Assembly: GCA_030729925.1 (NCBI GenBank)
Contig: JANQWK010000089.1
Coordinates: 1-64,000 of the forward strand
DNA from: Saprospiraceae bacterium
GTDB taxonomy: Bacteria > Bacteroidota > Bacteroidia > Chitinophagales > Saprospiraceae
Length of the DNA stretch: 64,000 bases
Direction: 5' to 3'
Shown: positions 44,654 to 52,242 of the stretch, in pieces
How positions within the stretch are numbered: the first letter of the stretch is position 1
How the letters are laid out: every line of letters begins with the position of its first letter
Translations under genes and position numbers: made by a program
Notes under the pieces: generated by a model
Told to the model about the DNA's origin: nothing
Database searches by the model: none
The model's input: the letters and a program-made list of their open reading frames with translations, nothing else

Positions 44654-46243
44654 ATGCGATTTTTTTTCTTGTTTTTTATACTGATTTTCAGCTTTTTTGC
44701 TGCCATCCACGCACAAAGTTTATTTGCTGTGCGGGTAGGGACGTTCTTCAGCCCGCAACGGGAGGCATTCGGGCAACTGGCTGCTTTAGGTTATGTGCAT
44801 GCCCGTACCCAAACCGACGGATCGGCAGTGGTGTTCGCCGGCAGGTTTGAAAAGTCCACCGATGCAGCAACGGTGGCCGAACGCATTGCGGGGATGGGCG
44901 TTCAGAATGCAGCCGTCGTTGCGATTGATTTGTCGTCCGGTGTCAATGCTTATGTGGTACAGCTGCAGTTTCAGCGGGGTGATCGCCCGGTGGACTGGCT
45001 CCGACTGGATCGTGCAGGAGCATTATTTTTAGAGATCGAAGGACCGAATATCAGGATTGTTACTGGCATATATCCCGATCCGGTCAGCGCAAAGACCGCT
45101 ATGGAGCGCATCCGCTCGCTGGGCTTTTCCGATGCTTTTGTGAAAGCGATCAATACAGCGGCACTGCATCCGGTGGGGGAGTTTGAGCGCGGGCAGGAAC
45201 CCAAAACACAGGTAAAGGCCTATGATGCGGTAGTAGATATTCCTGCGCCGGCTGTTGTGAATAAACAGCCTCCGGGTATTTCCACAGCCAGGCGAAAGAC
45301 AGTACTGGAGCTGCAGGAGCTGCTGCAGCGCGAAAGGTTTTATTCCGGTACTCCAGATGGGATATACGGTTCCGGAACAGCGCAAAGTGTTGAAAATTTT
45401 ATGCAGCGGGATGCCGTCTGGCAGTCTTATCTCCGGGATGCCCGAGCGAGTCTGGCTCAGGAAGGAGCGGCGACAAGCGATCCCGTACAGGCGGCTATGG
45501 ATGCTTTTGTGAGCGATCCGAATGCAGGGGATTTTTTGCAGCGCTCGGGGGAACTTATAGCGCCGGCCTATCAGGCGTATAGTCTCTGGGTACTTTCAGG
45601 GCCGGGGGAGACGGTAGATGGACTGATGAATATGGCGATCAAGGCCGTGTACAGAAATTTTCCCGCAGGGATGATTCCCCCTTTCGATTTTCAGCGACAA
45701 TACCAATATACCGATATCAACCAGCTGGTTCATCACCTGCATTATTTACACCATGCGCCCGGACAAACCCGCAAGGTGCCCTGCTGGTTGTTCGAACGAC
45801 ACCCGGAGGCATCCATGAGCGTCTATACCGGCCTTACGGTGATTTCAATGGACGTCAACAAGGTGATACACTGCAATCCGGTAAATAACTGGGAAAGCAT
45901 CCGGGTGTTATTGCTACTGGCCGACGACCTGTCGGCTACAGGCGAGGCAGCCGGAATGCCACAGTTCAATGCCCTGCGCTTGGCAGTTTCTCCCGGAGGC
46001 TTGTCGCGAGCCGAAATGGATGCGCTGGAGACCTGGCAAACGGCCTTTTGGAGAAAGTTGACGCAGCGGGCAGAAGGTACGGCACAGCTACAGGCCCTGA
46101 TGAAAACCCTTCGTTTCAGCTACCGGCTCAACCTCCTCTACCTGGAAGACCATTTTATGAATCTGGGTTTTGATGCAGGTCAGTCCCGTGCCCTGGCCAT
46201 CCGCTGGTTACAGAATGCCCTTTCGGGAAAACTGGATGCGTAA
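44654..46243 (+). CDS. Exported protein with SPOR-like repeats and a peptidoglycan-binding segment
   Basis: 529 residues from ATG 44654, which gives a signal peptide (FFFLFFILIFSFFAAIHAQ). Residues about 22-90 and 98-168 are two similar SPOR-like repeats (VRVGTFFSPQREAFGQLAAL; later RIVTGIYPDPVSAKTAMERI). Residues about 214-252 (LELQELLQRERFYSGTPDGI) resemble a peptidoglycan-binding domain 1. The C-terminal half is a helical, unrecognised region. It probably lives in the periplasm and binds cell wall; function unknown. It ends 9 bp from the converging TraB gene. Confidence 0.78.
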   Translation: MRFFFLFFILIFSFFAAIHAQSLFAVRVGTFFSPQREAFGQLAALGYVHARTQTDGSAVVFAGRFEKSTDAATVAERIAGMGVQNAAVVAIDLSSGVNAYVVQLQFQRGDRPVDWLRLDRAGALFLEIEGPNIRIVTGIYPDPVSAKTAMERIRSLGFSDAFVKAINTAALHPVGEFERGQEPKTQVKAYDAVVDIPAPAVVNKQPPGISTARRKTVLELQELLQRERFYSGTPDGIYGSGTAQSVENFMQRDAVWQSYLRDARASLAQEGAATSDPVQAAMDAFVSDPNAGDFLQRSGELIAPAYQAYSLWVLSGPGETVDGLMNMAIKAVYRNFPAGMIPPFDFQRQYQYTDINQLVHHLHYLHHAPGQTRKVPCWLFERHPEASMSVYTGLTVISMDVNKVIHCNPVNNWESIRVLLLLADDLSATGEAAGMPQFNALRLAVSPGGLSRAEMDALETWQTAFWRKLTQRAEGTAQLQALMKTLRFSYRLNLLYLEDHFMNLGFDAGQSRALAIRWLQNALSGKLDA

Positions 46244-46252
46244 GCCTGCAGC

Positions 46253-47149
46253 TCAACGCATGCTGGTCACCGTATATCCCGCTTCTCTCAGCAAGGCAAT
46301 GACCCCTTTTGATCCGCCAAGGTGTCCCGCGCCTACGGCAAAAAAAGTGGCTTTTTTCGACATCATGTTGGCCATCACAGGGATCCAGTTGCGGTTGCGG
46401 TTGGTCAGCAACAACTGCTCGTAATTGGCAAGTTCGTCGCCTTCCTCCGTGATGAGCGCGCCCATTGCTGTAATGTCCTGAGCTTTGTACAGGTCAATCA
46501 TTTTGCGGTAATCCTCATCTGCTCCCTGGTCGTTTTGCTGGATAGACGCGACCAACATGCGAGCCTGTACATCGTAGGGGATACTGTCAAACATACTCAT
46601 CTGATAAGCAGCCGTCTCGAGACCGTCAACGGTTTTGTTTTGGCTGCGGGCCATGTCCATGAGCTCAAACTCATACGAAACGACCTCCTCGTTGTCCGTT
46701 TGTGCCTTCATGAGATCCTCTGCACTAAGCGCAGAAAGAAACATGGGCTTGATCCGCTCGAGTAACATCAAGGGCAGACCTATTTTACTGAAGTGGTCTT
46801 CTACGATTTTGTAGGACGCTTCATCCAGCAAATCTTTGAGGGTCGTGTTGTTACTCATAAAGGCTTTCATCATGATCGGCATCATGGCGCTCATGTCCGA
46901 CATCTCCTCCATGTTGATTTCAAAAGTGACCTGCTCTGCCGCTTTAAAGGCCTCCTGCATGGTCTCGGTAAAAAAGTAGTCGTTCTTGCCAATCATGTGA
47001 ATGGTGCCAAACAAATACGACGGAGCGGTGAGGTTTTTGCCGGAAATTTTCCAGAGCAAAGAGGATTCTTCGGCGGTTTGTGATGACTGACCATTAACAA
47101 AATTTGACCAGATCAATACCAGCGAAAACAACCAAATCATTTTTTTCAT
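46253..47149 (-). CDS. TraB/GumN family protein
   Basis: 298 residues after a signal peptide (MIWLFSLVLIWSNFVNGQ). The two hallmark motifs are present: SYLFGTIHM near the N-terminus (GxxH) and FFAVGAGHLGG near the C-terminus. TraB/GumN/Tiki proteins are metal-dependent peptidase-like; the histidines of these motifs would bind metal. Most of the middle is helical and Met-rich. Located on the minus strand next to the DUF3137 gene (59 bp upstream), possibly but not clearly one unit. Substrate unknown. Confidence 0.9.
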   Translation of the reverse strand: MKKMIWLFSLVLIWSNFVNGQSSQTAEESSLLWKISGKNLTAPSYLFGTIHMIGKNDYFFTETMQEAFKAAEQVTFEINMEEMSDMSAMMPIMMKAFMSNNTTLKDLLDEASYKIVEDHFSKIGLPLMLLERIKPMFLSALSAEDLMKAQTDNEEVVSYEFELMDMARSQNKTVDGLETAAYQMSMFDSIPYDVQARMLVASIQQNDQGADEDYRKMIDLYKAQDITAMGALITEEGDELANYEQLLLTNRNRNWIPVMANMMSKKATFFAVGAGHLGGSKGVIALLREAGYTVTSMR

Positions 47150-47208
47150 AAGGGGTAGGATTGAATGTGTTTTAGAAACAAGGAAAAATCTAAAAGGTTA
47201 ACCCAGGC

Positions 47209-48192
47209 TCAAATCATCTGGTCGAAGTCTTCCACAATTTTCAGCATCAGTCGGATTTCTTCGTAATACTCTAACACCAAATCAAAACTGAGGTTGGAAC
47301 GGAAAATGTAGGGCTCCAATAAGTCGTTTTGCTCGGTCAATCCCACAAAAAGATGGTTGGAGAGCATGGAGAGGAAGAGATGTCTGGTCTGAGGCTCCCG
47401 GCGCTGCGTGTAGCGATTGGCAGCCCGCATAGCCTCCCTGCGTTCGATGTAGTGGAGGTACTTTACGAGGGCTTCTTGCAGGGTTATGGGTAATACTCCC
47501 GCAACATGGGTATCGTTGCTGGCATAAGTAATAAAGGCATCTTGGAATGGCTCGTAAAGAATTTCGTCGTCCACATTTTCGGCACCATGCAACACGGCAG
47601 CTTTGATGGCCTGCGCAGCCCGGTGCCTGTATTTTCGTGGCCAGACGATGACGCCCCCCTCGGAGGGAAAATTAAATACGGCGTGGATAAAAATGCCCTT
47701 AAAAACTTGGCGCAAACCGCTGGCAACGGGATGCAGCTCGGCGACACTCAGCTCGCAAAGATCAAATTTAAGTTCTCCCACCTTGCCACTGATAAAGTCT
47801 TCTCCACGGAATACAGGAGCAGTTGTGTCAAACAACCTGCTGGATAGAAAGGTCTCTTTGCTAATGCTTTTTTCAGCATGGTAGGCCAATTCCTCGTAGT
47901 TGACCGAACTTTGAATGAATGCCAGAATGCTGTTCATCACCCGGGGCTTGTAACTGCTCACAAACTTCTTTAGCTGTAGGTACACCCAACTGGTATATAA
48001 AAAAAGCGGAATGGCGAGCAGCAAGGTGATCAGCAGGTTGTTGATCCACAACTCCAGCAACAGCGTGCCCACTACCAATAGACCCGAAACGAAAAAAAGT
48101 AGCAACAGCCTGATCCGCCGCCGCTCCATCCGCCGTAGCTCAGGATATAAAGTATGGTTGTAATACTTTCGAAAGTCACTCAGGCGATCCAT
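47209..48192 (-). CDS. DUF3137 membrane protein
   Basis: 327 residues from ATG 48192 (MDRLSDFRKYYNH); the longer reading from 48306 adds 38 residues (rich in Cys and Lys) that run into the region shared with the divergent bamD promoter, so I prefer the shorter start. Two adjacent transmembrane helices (LLLLFFVSGLLVVGTLLLEL and NNLLITLLLAIPLFLYTSW) follow a short N-terminal cytoplasmic part. The remainder is a soluble domain with FKGIFIHAVFNFPSEGGVIV, typical of DUF3137. Function unknown. It is divergent from bamD across 137 bp. Confidence 0.85.
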   Translation of the reverse strand: MDRLSDFRKYYNHTLYPELRRMERRRIRLLLLFFVSGLLVVGTLLLELWINNLLITLLLAIPLFLYTSWVYLQLKKFVSSYKPRVMNSILAFIQSSVNYEELAYHAEKSISKETFLSSRLFDTTAPVFRGEDFISGKVGELKFDLCELSVAELHPVASGLRQVFKGIFIHAVFNFPSEGGVIVWPRKYRHRAAQAIKAAVLHGAENVDDEILYEPFQDAFITYASNDTHVAGVLPITLQEALVKYLHYIERREAMRAANRYTQRREPQTRHLFLSMLSNHLFVGLTEQNDLLEPYIFRSNLSFDLVLEYYEEIRLMLKIVEDFDQMI

Positions 48193-48291
48193 ACCGCATA
48201 CTTTTATTCTTTTTTCCGAAAGGATAGACCCGCAAACAACCGGATGGCAGATGAAGGACTCTTTGTCGTTGAATAATTTGTCAAATTTACA

Positions 48292-48322
48292 TTGATTGAG
48301 AAACAAAAATGCTGTAATTTTG
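48292..48322 (+). promoter_or_regulatory. Promoter of the bamD operon
   Basis: TTG at 48292-48294, 20-bp spacer, TAATTTTG at 48315-48322, a full match to TAnnTTTG. The bamD ATG follows only 7 bp after the box, so the message would have an extremely short leader or none. Confidence 0.75.
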
Positions 48323-48329
48323 CAGACTT

Positions 48330-49157
48330 ATGAAAAACAAGCTATTCGTACCTACTTTGCTGATTTTCGTCTTGGCGGTTGCACTGAGCTCCTGCCGGAG
48401 TGAATTTGAACAGATCCGCACGAGCGGAGACTCCAAGCGCATTTACGACAGTGCTATGGCTTTTTATGATGCCGGAGAGTATAGCAAGGCTCAGTCTTTG
48501 CTAGAGTTATGTATCAGTAATTTCCGGGGTATGCGGGAAGCAGAAGATATTTACTTCAAATACGCCTACTCGTACTATTTTCTCGAGAATTACCTGATGT
48601 CTTCCTATTATTTTACCAATTTTTCGCAGACCTACGCTACAAGTACCCTGCGGGAAGAGGCAGATTTTATGTCGGCGTATTCTAATTACCTGCTGTCTCC
48701 TACTTTTCGCTTGGATCAGACGTATAGCCAAAAAGCGATTGACGAGTTCCAGTTGTTCGTGAATACTTACCCCTTCAGCGAACGGGTTACGGAATGCAAC
48801 CGATTGATGGATGAGCTGCGCCAAAAACAGGAAAAAAAGGTGTTTGAAGCGGGGAAGTTGTATTACGACCTGCGCCAGTATCAGGCTGCCATCCAGACGT
48901 TCGACAACCTGCTGAAAGATTATCCGGATACTGCTAACCCGGATGAGGTGCGTTATTTTATCGTCAAATCTGCTTATCAGCTTGCTGTTAACAGTATTGT
49001 ACAGCGCAAAGACGAACGGTTCCGCGAAACGATTACCAAAGCAGATCTTTTTCTGAAAAAATATCCGGAGAGTACTTATGTTTCCGAGGTGAACACGATC
49101 GTGGCAGATACGAATCAACAGTTAAAATTATTGCAAGATGTCAGATATCAAAACTAA
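48330..49157 (+). CDS. bamD: Outer-membrane assembly lipoprotein BamD
   Basis: 275 residues with a lipoprotein signal peptide ending LAVALSSCRSEF (Cys22). The mature protein is a row of TPR helices: RIYDSAMAFYDAGEYSKAQSL, YFKYAYSYYFLENYLMSSYY and KLYYDLRQYQAAIQTFDNLL, as in BamD of the BAM complex that inserts beta-barrel proteins into the outer membrane. It is the first gene of a six-gene operon and has a strong promoter-like box at its start. Its last 20 bp overlap rpoZ, so translation is coupled. Confidence 0.93.
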   Translation: MKNKLFVPTLLIFVLAVALSSCRSEFEQIRTSGDSKRIYDSAMAFYDAGEYSKAQSLLELCISNFRGMREAEDIYFKYAYSYYFLENYLMSSYYFTNFSQTYATSTLREEADFMSAYSNYLLSPTFRLDQTYSQKAIDEFQLFVNTYPFSERVTECNRLMDELRQKQEKKVFEAGKLYYDLRQYQAAIQTFDNLLKDYPDTANPDEVRYFIVKSAYQLAVNSIVQRKDERFRETITKADLFLKKYPESTYVSEVNTIVADTNQQLKLLQDVRYQN

Positions 49158-49482
49158 AGTCCAGGGAATCGAGCCGAATATCAAGGCGAGAAACATGGAT
49201 GCCCTGGCTGGGAGAGCCGCCAATGTGTACGAGGCTTTGTGTGTGGTGACCAAGCGGGCAAAGCAGCTTTCCGTGGATTTGAAGCAGGAATTGCACCAAA
49301 AACTCGAGGAGTTTGCGACTTCTTCAGATGCGATTGAGGAGATCAGCGAAAACAAAGAACAAATCGAAATTTCGAAGTTCTACGAGCGCCTGCCCAATTC
49401 TGTGATTATCGCGCTGGACGAGTTCCTGAACGACGATTTGTATTTCCGCTACAACGATAAGCGCAAGAAGCCTATCCAATAA
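49138..49482 (+). CDS. rpoZ: RNA polymerase omega subunit
   Basis: 114 residues. The family is short and divergent in Bacteroidota; the middle block NVYEALCVVTKRAKQLS is the omega core, and DEFLNDDLYFRY near the end is typical of the group. It helps fold and assemble the beta-prime subunit of RNA polymerase. The start ATG at 49138 lies inside the end of bamD (20-bp overlap), and the stop is 15 bp before coaBC. The position between bamD and coaBC is the usual one in this phylum and supports the call. Confidence 0.92.
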   Translation: MSDIKTKVQGIEPNIKARNMDALAGRAANVYEALCVVTKRAKQLSVDLKQELHQKLEEFATSSDAIEEISENKEQIEISKFYERLPNSVIIALDEFLNDDLYFRYNDKRKKPIQ

Positions 49483-49497
49483 ACAGGTTGTTTGTTT

Positions 49498-50718
49498 ATG
49501 AGCAACGCAACCCTGTCCGGTAAAAAGATACTGCTGGGCGTGACTGGCAGTATCGCCGCCTATAAGGTGGCTACCCTGACGCGGTTGCTGATTCGCGAAG
49601 GGGCAAGCGTGCGGGTAATCATGACCCCGGCAGCAGCGCGCTTTATTTCCCCGCTCACTTTATCTACACTTTCCCGCCACGAGGTGCTGATCGAACTGAT
49701 GGATGAGGGCAACTGGAATAACCATGTTGCACTCGGTCTTTGGGCAGATCTTATGGTGATCGCACCCCTGACAGCCAATACGCTTGCAGCTATGGCGACT
49801 GGTGCCTGCGACAACCTGCTGCTGGCAGTGTATCTATCGGCCAGGTGTCCGGTGCTGGTGGCACCGGCAATGGATGAGGATATGTGGAGGCATCCCGCTA
49901 CCCAACGCAACCTGGAACAGCTGCGCTCAGATGGGGTCGAATGGATTCCTGTTGGTCATGGCGAACTGGCCAGCGGATTGGTTGGCCCAGGGCGGATGGC
50001 CGAACCAGAGGCTATACTTGCCGTTGTGCAGGAGCGCCTGCGCAAGCAGGGCAGTCTGACAGGTAAAAAGGTGCTGATTACGGCCGGACCTACCTGGGAA
50101 CCCTTGGATCCGGTGCGCTTCATCGGCAATCGCTCTTCCGGAAAAATGGGTATAGCCCTGGCAAAAGAGGCCCTGGACAGAGGGGCAACGGTTGTTTTGG
50201 TTCTCGGGCCTACCAAAGTAGAGGTTCCCGAAGGCGACATCCAACTGATCCGGGTTCAGACTGCAGAGGAGATGTATGCTGCAGTAGCTGACCTCTTTCC
50301 CGAAACCGATATCGCTGTTTTTGCAGCTGCAGTGGCCGATTACCGACCCGCAGAGAGAGCCGACCGCAAAATTAAGCGGAAAGCAGGGGAACTTACCCTC
50401 CAATTGGTACCCAATCCGGATATTGCGGCACTGATGGGCAAACAAAAAACACCCCGGCAACTGACCATAGGCTTTGCGCTGGAAACCAACGACGAACTTA
50501 CCCACGCACGGGAAAAGATGGAGAAAAAACAACTCGATATGATTGTACTCAATTCTCTAAATGATTCCGGAGCCGGCTTTGAAGCCGATACCAACAAAAT
50601 AACAATCCTTCCCGCAGGCAATAATCCGGAGGAATATCAGTTAAAAAGCAAATCAGCTGTGGCTACCGATATCTGGGATAGTATTTTCCGGTATTTTAGC
50701 GACAGACTGTACACCTAA
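49498..50718 (+). CDS. coaBC: Bifunctional phosphopantothenoylcysteine decarboxylase / phosphopantothenate-cysteine ligase
   Basis: 406 residues from ATG 49498; a TTG at 49492 adds two residues. The N-terminal CoaC flavoprotein domain has LLGVTGSIAAYKVATLTR, the active-site His in NNHVALGLWAD and APAMDEDMW. The C-terminal CoaB domain begins near 190 with VLITAGPTWEPLDPVRFIGN and has RSSGKMG and AAVADYRP. Together they make 4'-phosphopantetheine for coenzyme A. In the loop of the CoaC domain the sequence is GELASGLVGPGRM, with Ser where E. coli has the catalytic Cys158. It is the third gene of the bamD operon. Confidence 0.95.
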   Translation: MSNATLSGKKILLGVTGSIAAYKVATLTRLLIREGASVRVIMTPAAARFISPLTLSTLSRHEVLIELMDEGNWNNHVALGLWADLMVIAPLTANTLAAMATGACDNLLLAVYLSARCPVLVAPAMDEDMWRHPATQRNLEQLRSDGVEWIPVGHGELASGLVGPGRMAEPEAILAVVQERLRKQGSLTGKKVLITAGPTWEPLDPVRFIGNRSSGKMGIALAKEALDRGATVVLVLGPTKVEVPEGDIQLIRVQTAEEMYAAVADLFPETDIAVFAAAVADYRPAERADRKIKRKAGELTLQLVPNPDIAALMGKQKTPRQLTIGFALETNDELTHAREKMEKKQLDMIVLNSLNDSGAGFEADTNKITILPAGNNPEEYQLKSKSAVATDIWDSIFRYFSDRLYT

Positions 50719-50730
50719 ATTTCCGGATGC

Positions 50731-51636
50731 ATGAGAGGGCTTTTTTGGTTTTTTTCTTTGATATGCTTTAGTGTTGTACCCCTGACAGCACAGGAACTGA
50801 ATTTTACGGTTACCGTAAATACACAAAAGCTGCAAACCGCCGATCCACAAGTTTTTGTTACCCTGCAAAGCACGATTCAGGAGTTCCTGAATTCGACCAA
50901 GTGGACCAACGATGTGTTTGAACCCGGCGAACGAATCAATTGTAACCTGGTACTGACGATCCAGGAAGAACTGGAAACGACTTCAGGCGCACCCGGCTAT
51001 AATGCCGAAATCGCTATCCAGTCGTCTCGACCGGTTTTTGGGAGCAATTACGAAACGCCGATGCTCAACCACCTGGACAGAGATCTTTCTTTTGCCTACG
51101 AACAGTTTCAACCCCTGAGGTTCAGCCGCAATGCGTTCAACGATAACTTGTCTTCCGTACTGTCGTTCTATGCCTACATCATCCTTGGCTTGGATTATGA
51201 CAGCTTTAGTCCGTTTGGCGGAGAACCCCACTTTCAGGCCGCTCTGGAAATCCTAAATAGCGTACCCCAGGGAGCCGGCCCCGGCTGGGCATCTCTGGAT
51301 AGCGACCGCAACCGGTATTGGATCATCGAAAATTTATTGTCACCACGGGTCAGACCCCTGCGGCAGGCGCTGTATGACTACCACAGACAGTCTCTGGATG
51401 TGATGCATAAAGATGCCCTCTCCGCTCGGGCAATTATGACCGATGCGCTGGAGTCTGTTGGACAAGTCAACCAAACTTATCCCAACTCCATGATCCTGCA
51501 GATGTTTATGAATGCAAAATCCGACGAAATTGTCGAAATTTATAAAAATGGTACCCAGGCCGAAAAGGATCGCATGATCCGGACGCTGAGCAGGATAGAT
51601 GCTGCCAATGCGTCCAAATACCGGGTACTGCGTTAA
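50731..51636 (+). CDS. DUF4835 exported protein
   Basis: 301 residues with a signal peptide (GLFWFFSLICFSVVPLTAQ). Most of the rest has short beta strands with ELNFTVTVNTQKLQTADPQVF at the start and GAPGYNAEIAIQSSRPVFGSNY, the typical DUF4835 pattern. The family is common in Bacteroidota beside coaBC, but its function is not known to me. It starts 12 bp after coaBC. In relatives a recN gene often follows; here purN does. Confidence 0.9.
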   Translation: MRGLFWFFSLICFSVVPLTAQELNFTVTVNTQKLQTADPQVFVTLQSTIQEFLNSTKWTNDVFEPGERINCNLVLTIQEELETTSGAPGYNAEIAIQSSRPVFGSNYETPMLNHLDRDLSFAYEQFQPLRFSRNAFNDNLSSVLSFYAYIILGLDYDSFSPFGGEPHFQAALEILNSVPQGAGPGWASLDSDRNRYWIIENLLSPRVRPLRQALYDYHRQSLDVMHKDALSARAIMTDALESVGQVNQTYPNSMILQMFMNAKSDEIVEIYKNGTQAEKDRMIRTLSRIDAANASKYRVLR

Positions 51637-51647
51637 GGGCAGTTATA

Positions 51648-52208
51648 GTGAGACATATAGCAATTTTCGTTTCAGGGACAGGCTCTAATGCGCAACAATT
51701 GATGCAGCATTTCAGGGCGTCGCCCGTAGCCAAAGTGGTATTGTTGGTGACCAACAAAGCCAATGCCCCCGCTTTGGAGCGCGCCAGGGAAAATGGGGTG
51801 CCTACCCTGGTGCTGGACAAAAAAGGGTTCTTCGAGTCCGAGCATCTGCTGGAGACATTGAATAAGTATTCGGTTGATTTTGTGGCGCTTGCAGGCTTTT
51901 TATGGCTTATTCCTCCCTACTTGGTTCGGGCGTTCCAGGGCAGGATGGTCAATATCCACCCCGCGCTCCTGCCTAAGTTTGGAGGAAAGAATATGTACGG
52001 TGCACACGTGCACCGGGCAGTGTACGAGGAGGGATGTACGCGAAGTGGGATGACGATACATTGGGTAAACGAAAATTACGACGAGGGAGGCATTATCTTT
52101 CAGGCGAGTACCGCCCTCGATCCCGGGGATAGCCCGGAAGATATTGCACGTAAGGTGTTGCGGCTCGAACATGCATGGTACCCTCGAGTGGTGGCCTGCT
52201 TGTTGTGA
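51648..52208 (+). CDS. purN: Phosphoribosylglycinamide formyltransferase
   Basis: 186 residues; the start is GTG at 51648, 11 bp after the DUF4835 stop. The N-terminal FVSGTGSNAQQLMQHF is the GART nucleotide-binding loop. The catalytic trio is present: Asn102 and His104 in VNIHPALLPKFGG and Asp145 in NENYDEGGIIFQ. The enzyme moves a formyl group from 10-formyltetrahydrofolate to GAR in purine synthesis. The last 5 codons lie within the leader of the next gene but no coding overlap is needed with the start chosen there. Confidence 0.93.
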   Translation: MRHIAIFVSGTGSNAQQLMQHFRASPVAKVVLLVTNKANAPALERARENGVPTLVLDKKGFFESEHLLETLNKYSVDFVALAGFLWLIPPYLVRAFQGRMVNIHPALLPKFGGKNMYGAHVHRAVYEEGCTRSGMTIHWVNENYDEGGIIFQASTALDPGDSPEDIARKVLRLEHAWYPRVVACLL

Positions 52209-52242
52209 GCGGCGCTTTTTTTGGCTGGATAATCTACATACT

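Noticed and set aside
52144-52242. Longer reading of the PD40 gene from a TTG inside purN
   Set aside because: The ATG at 52243 is followed by a clear signal peptide; the longer form would bury it.
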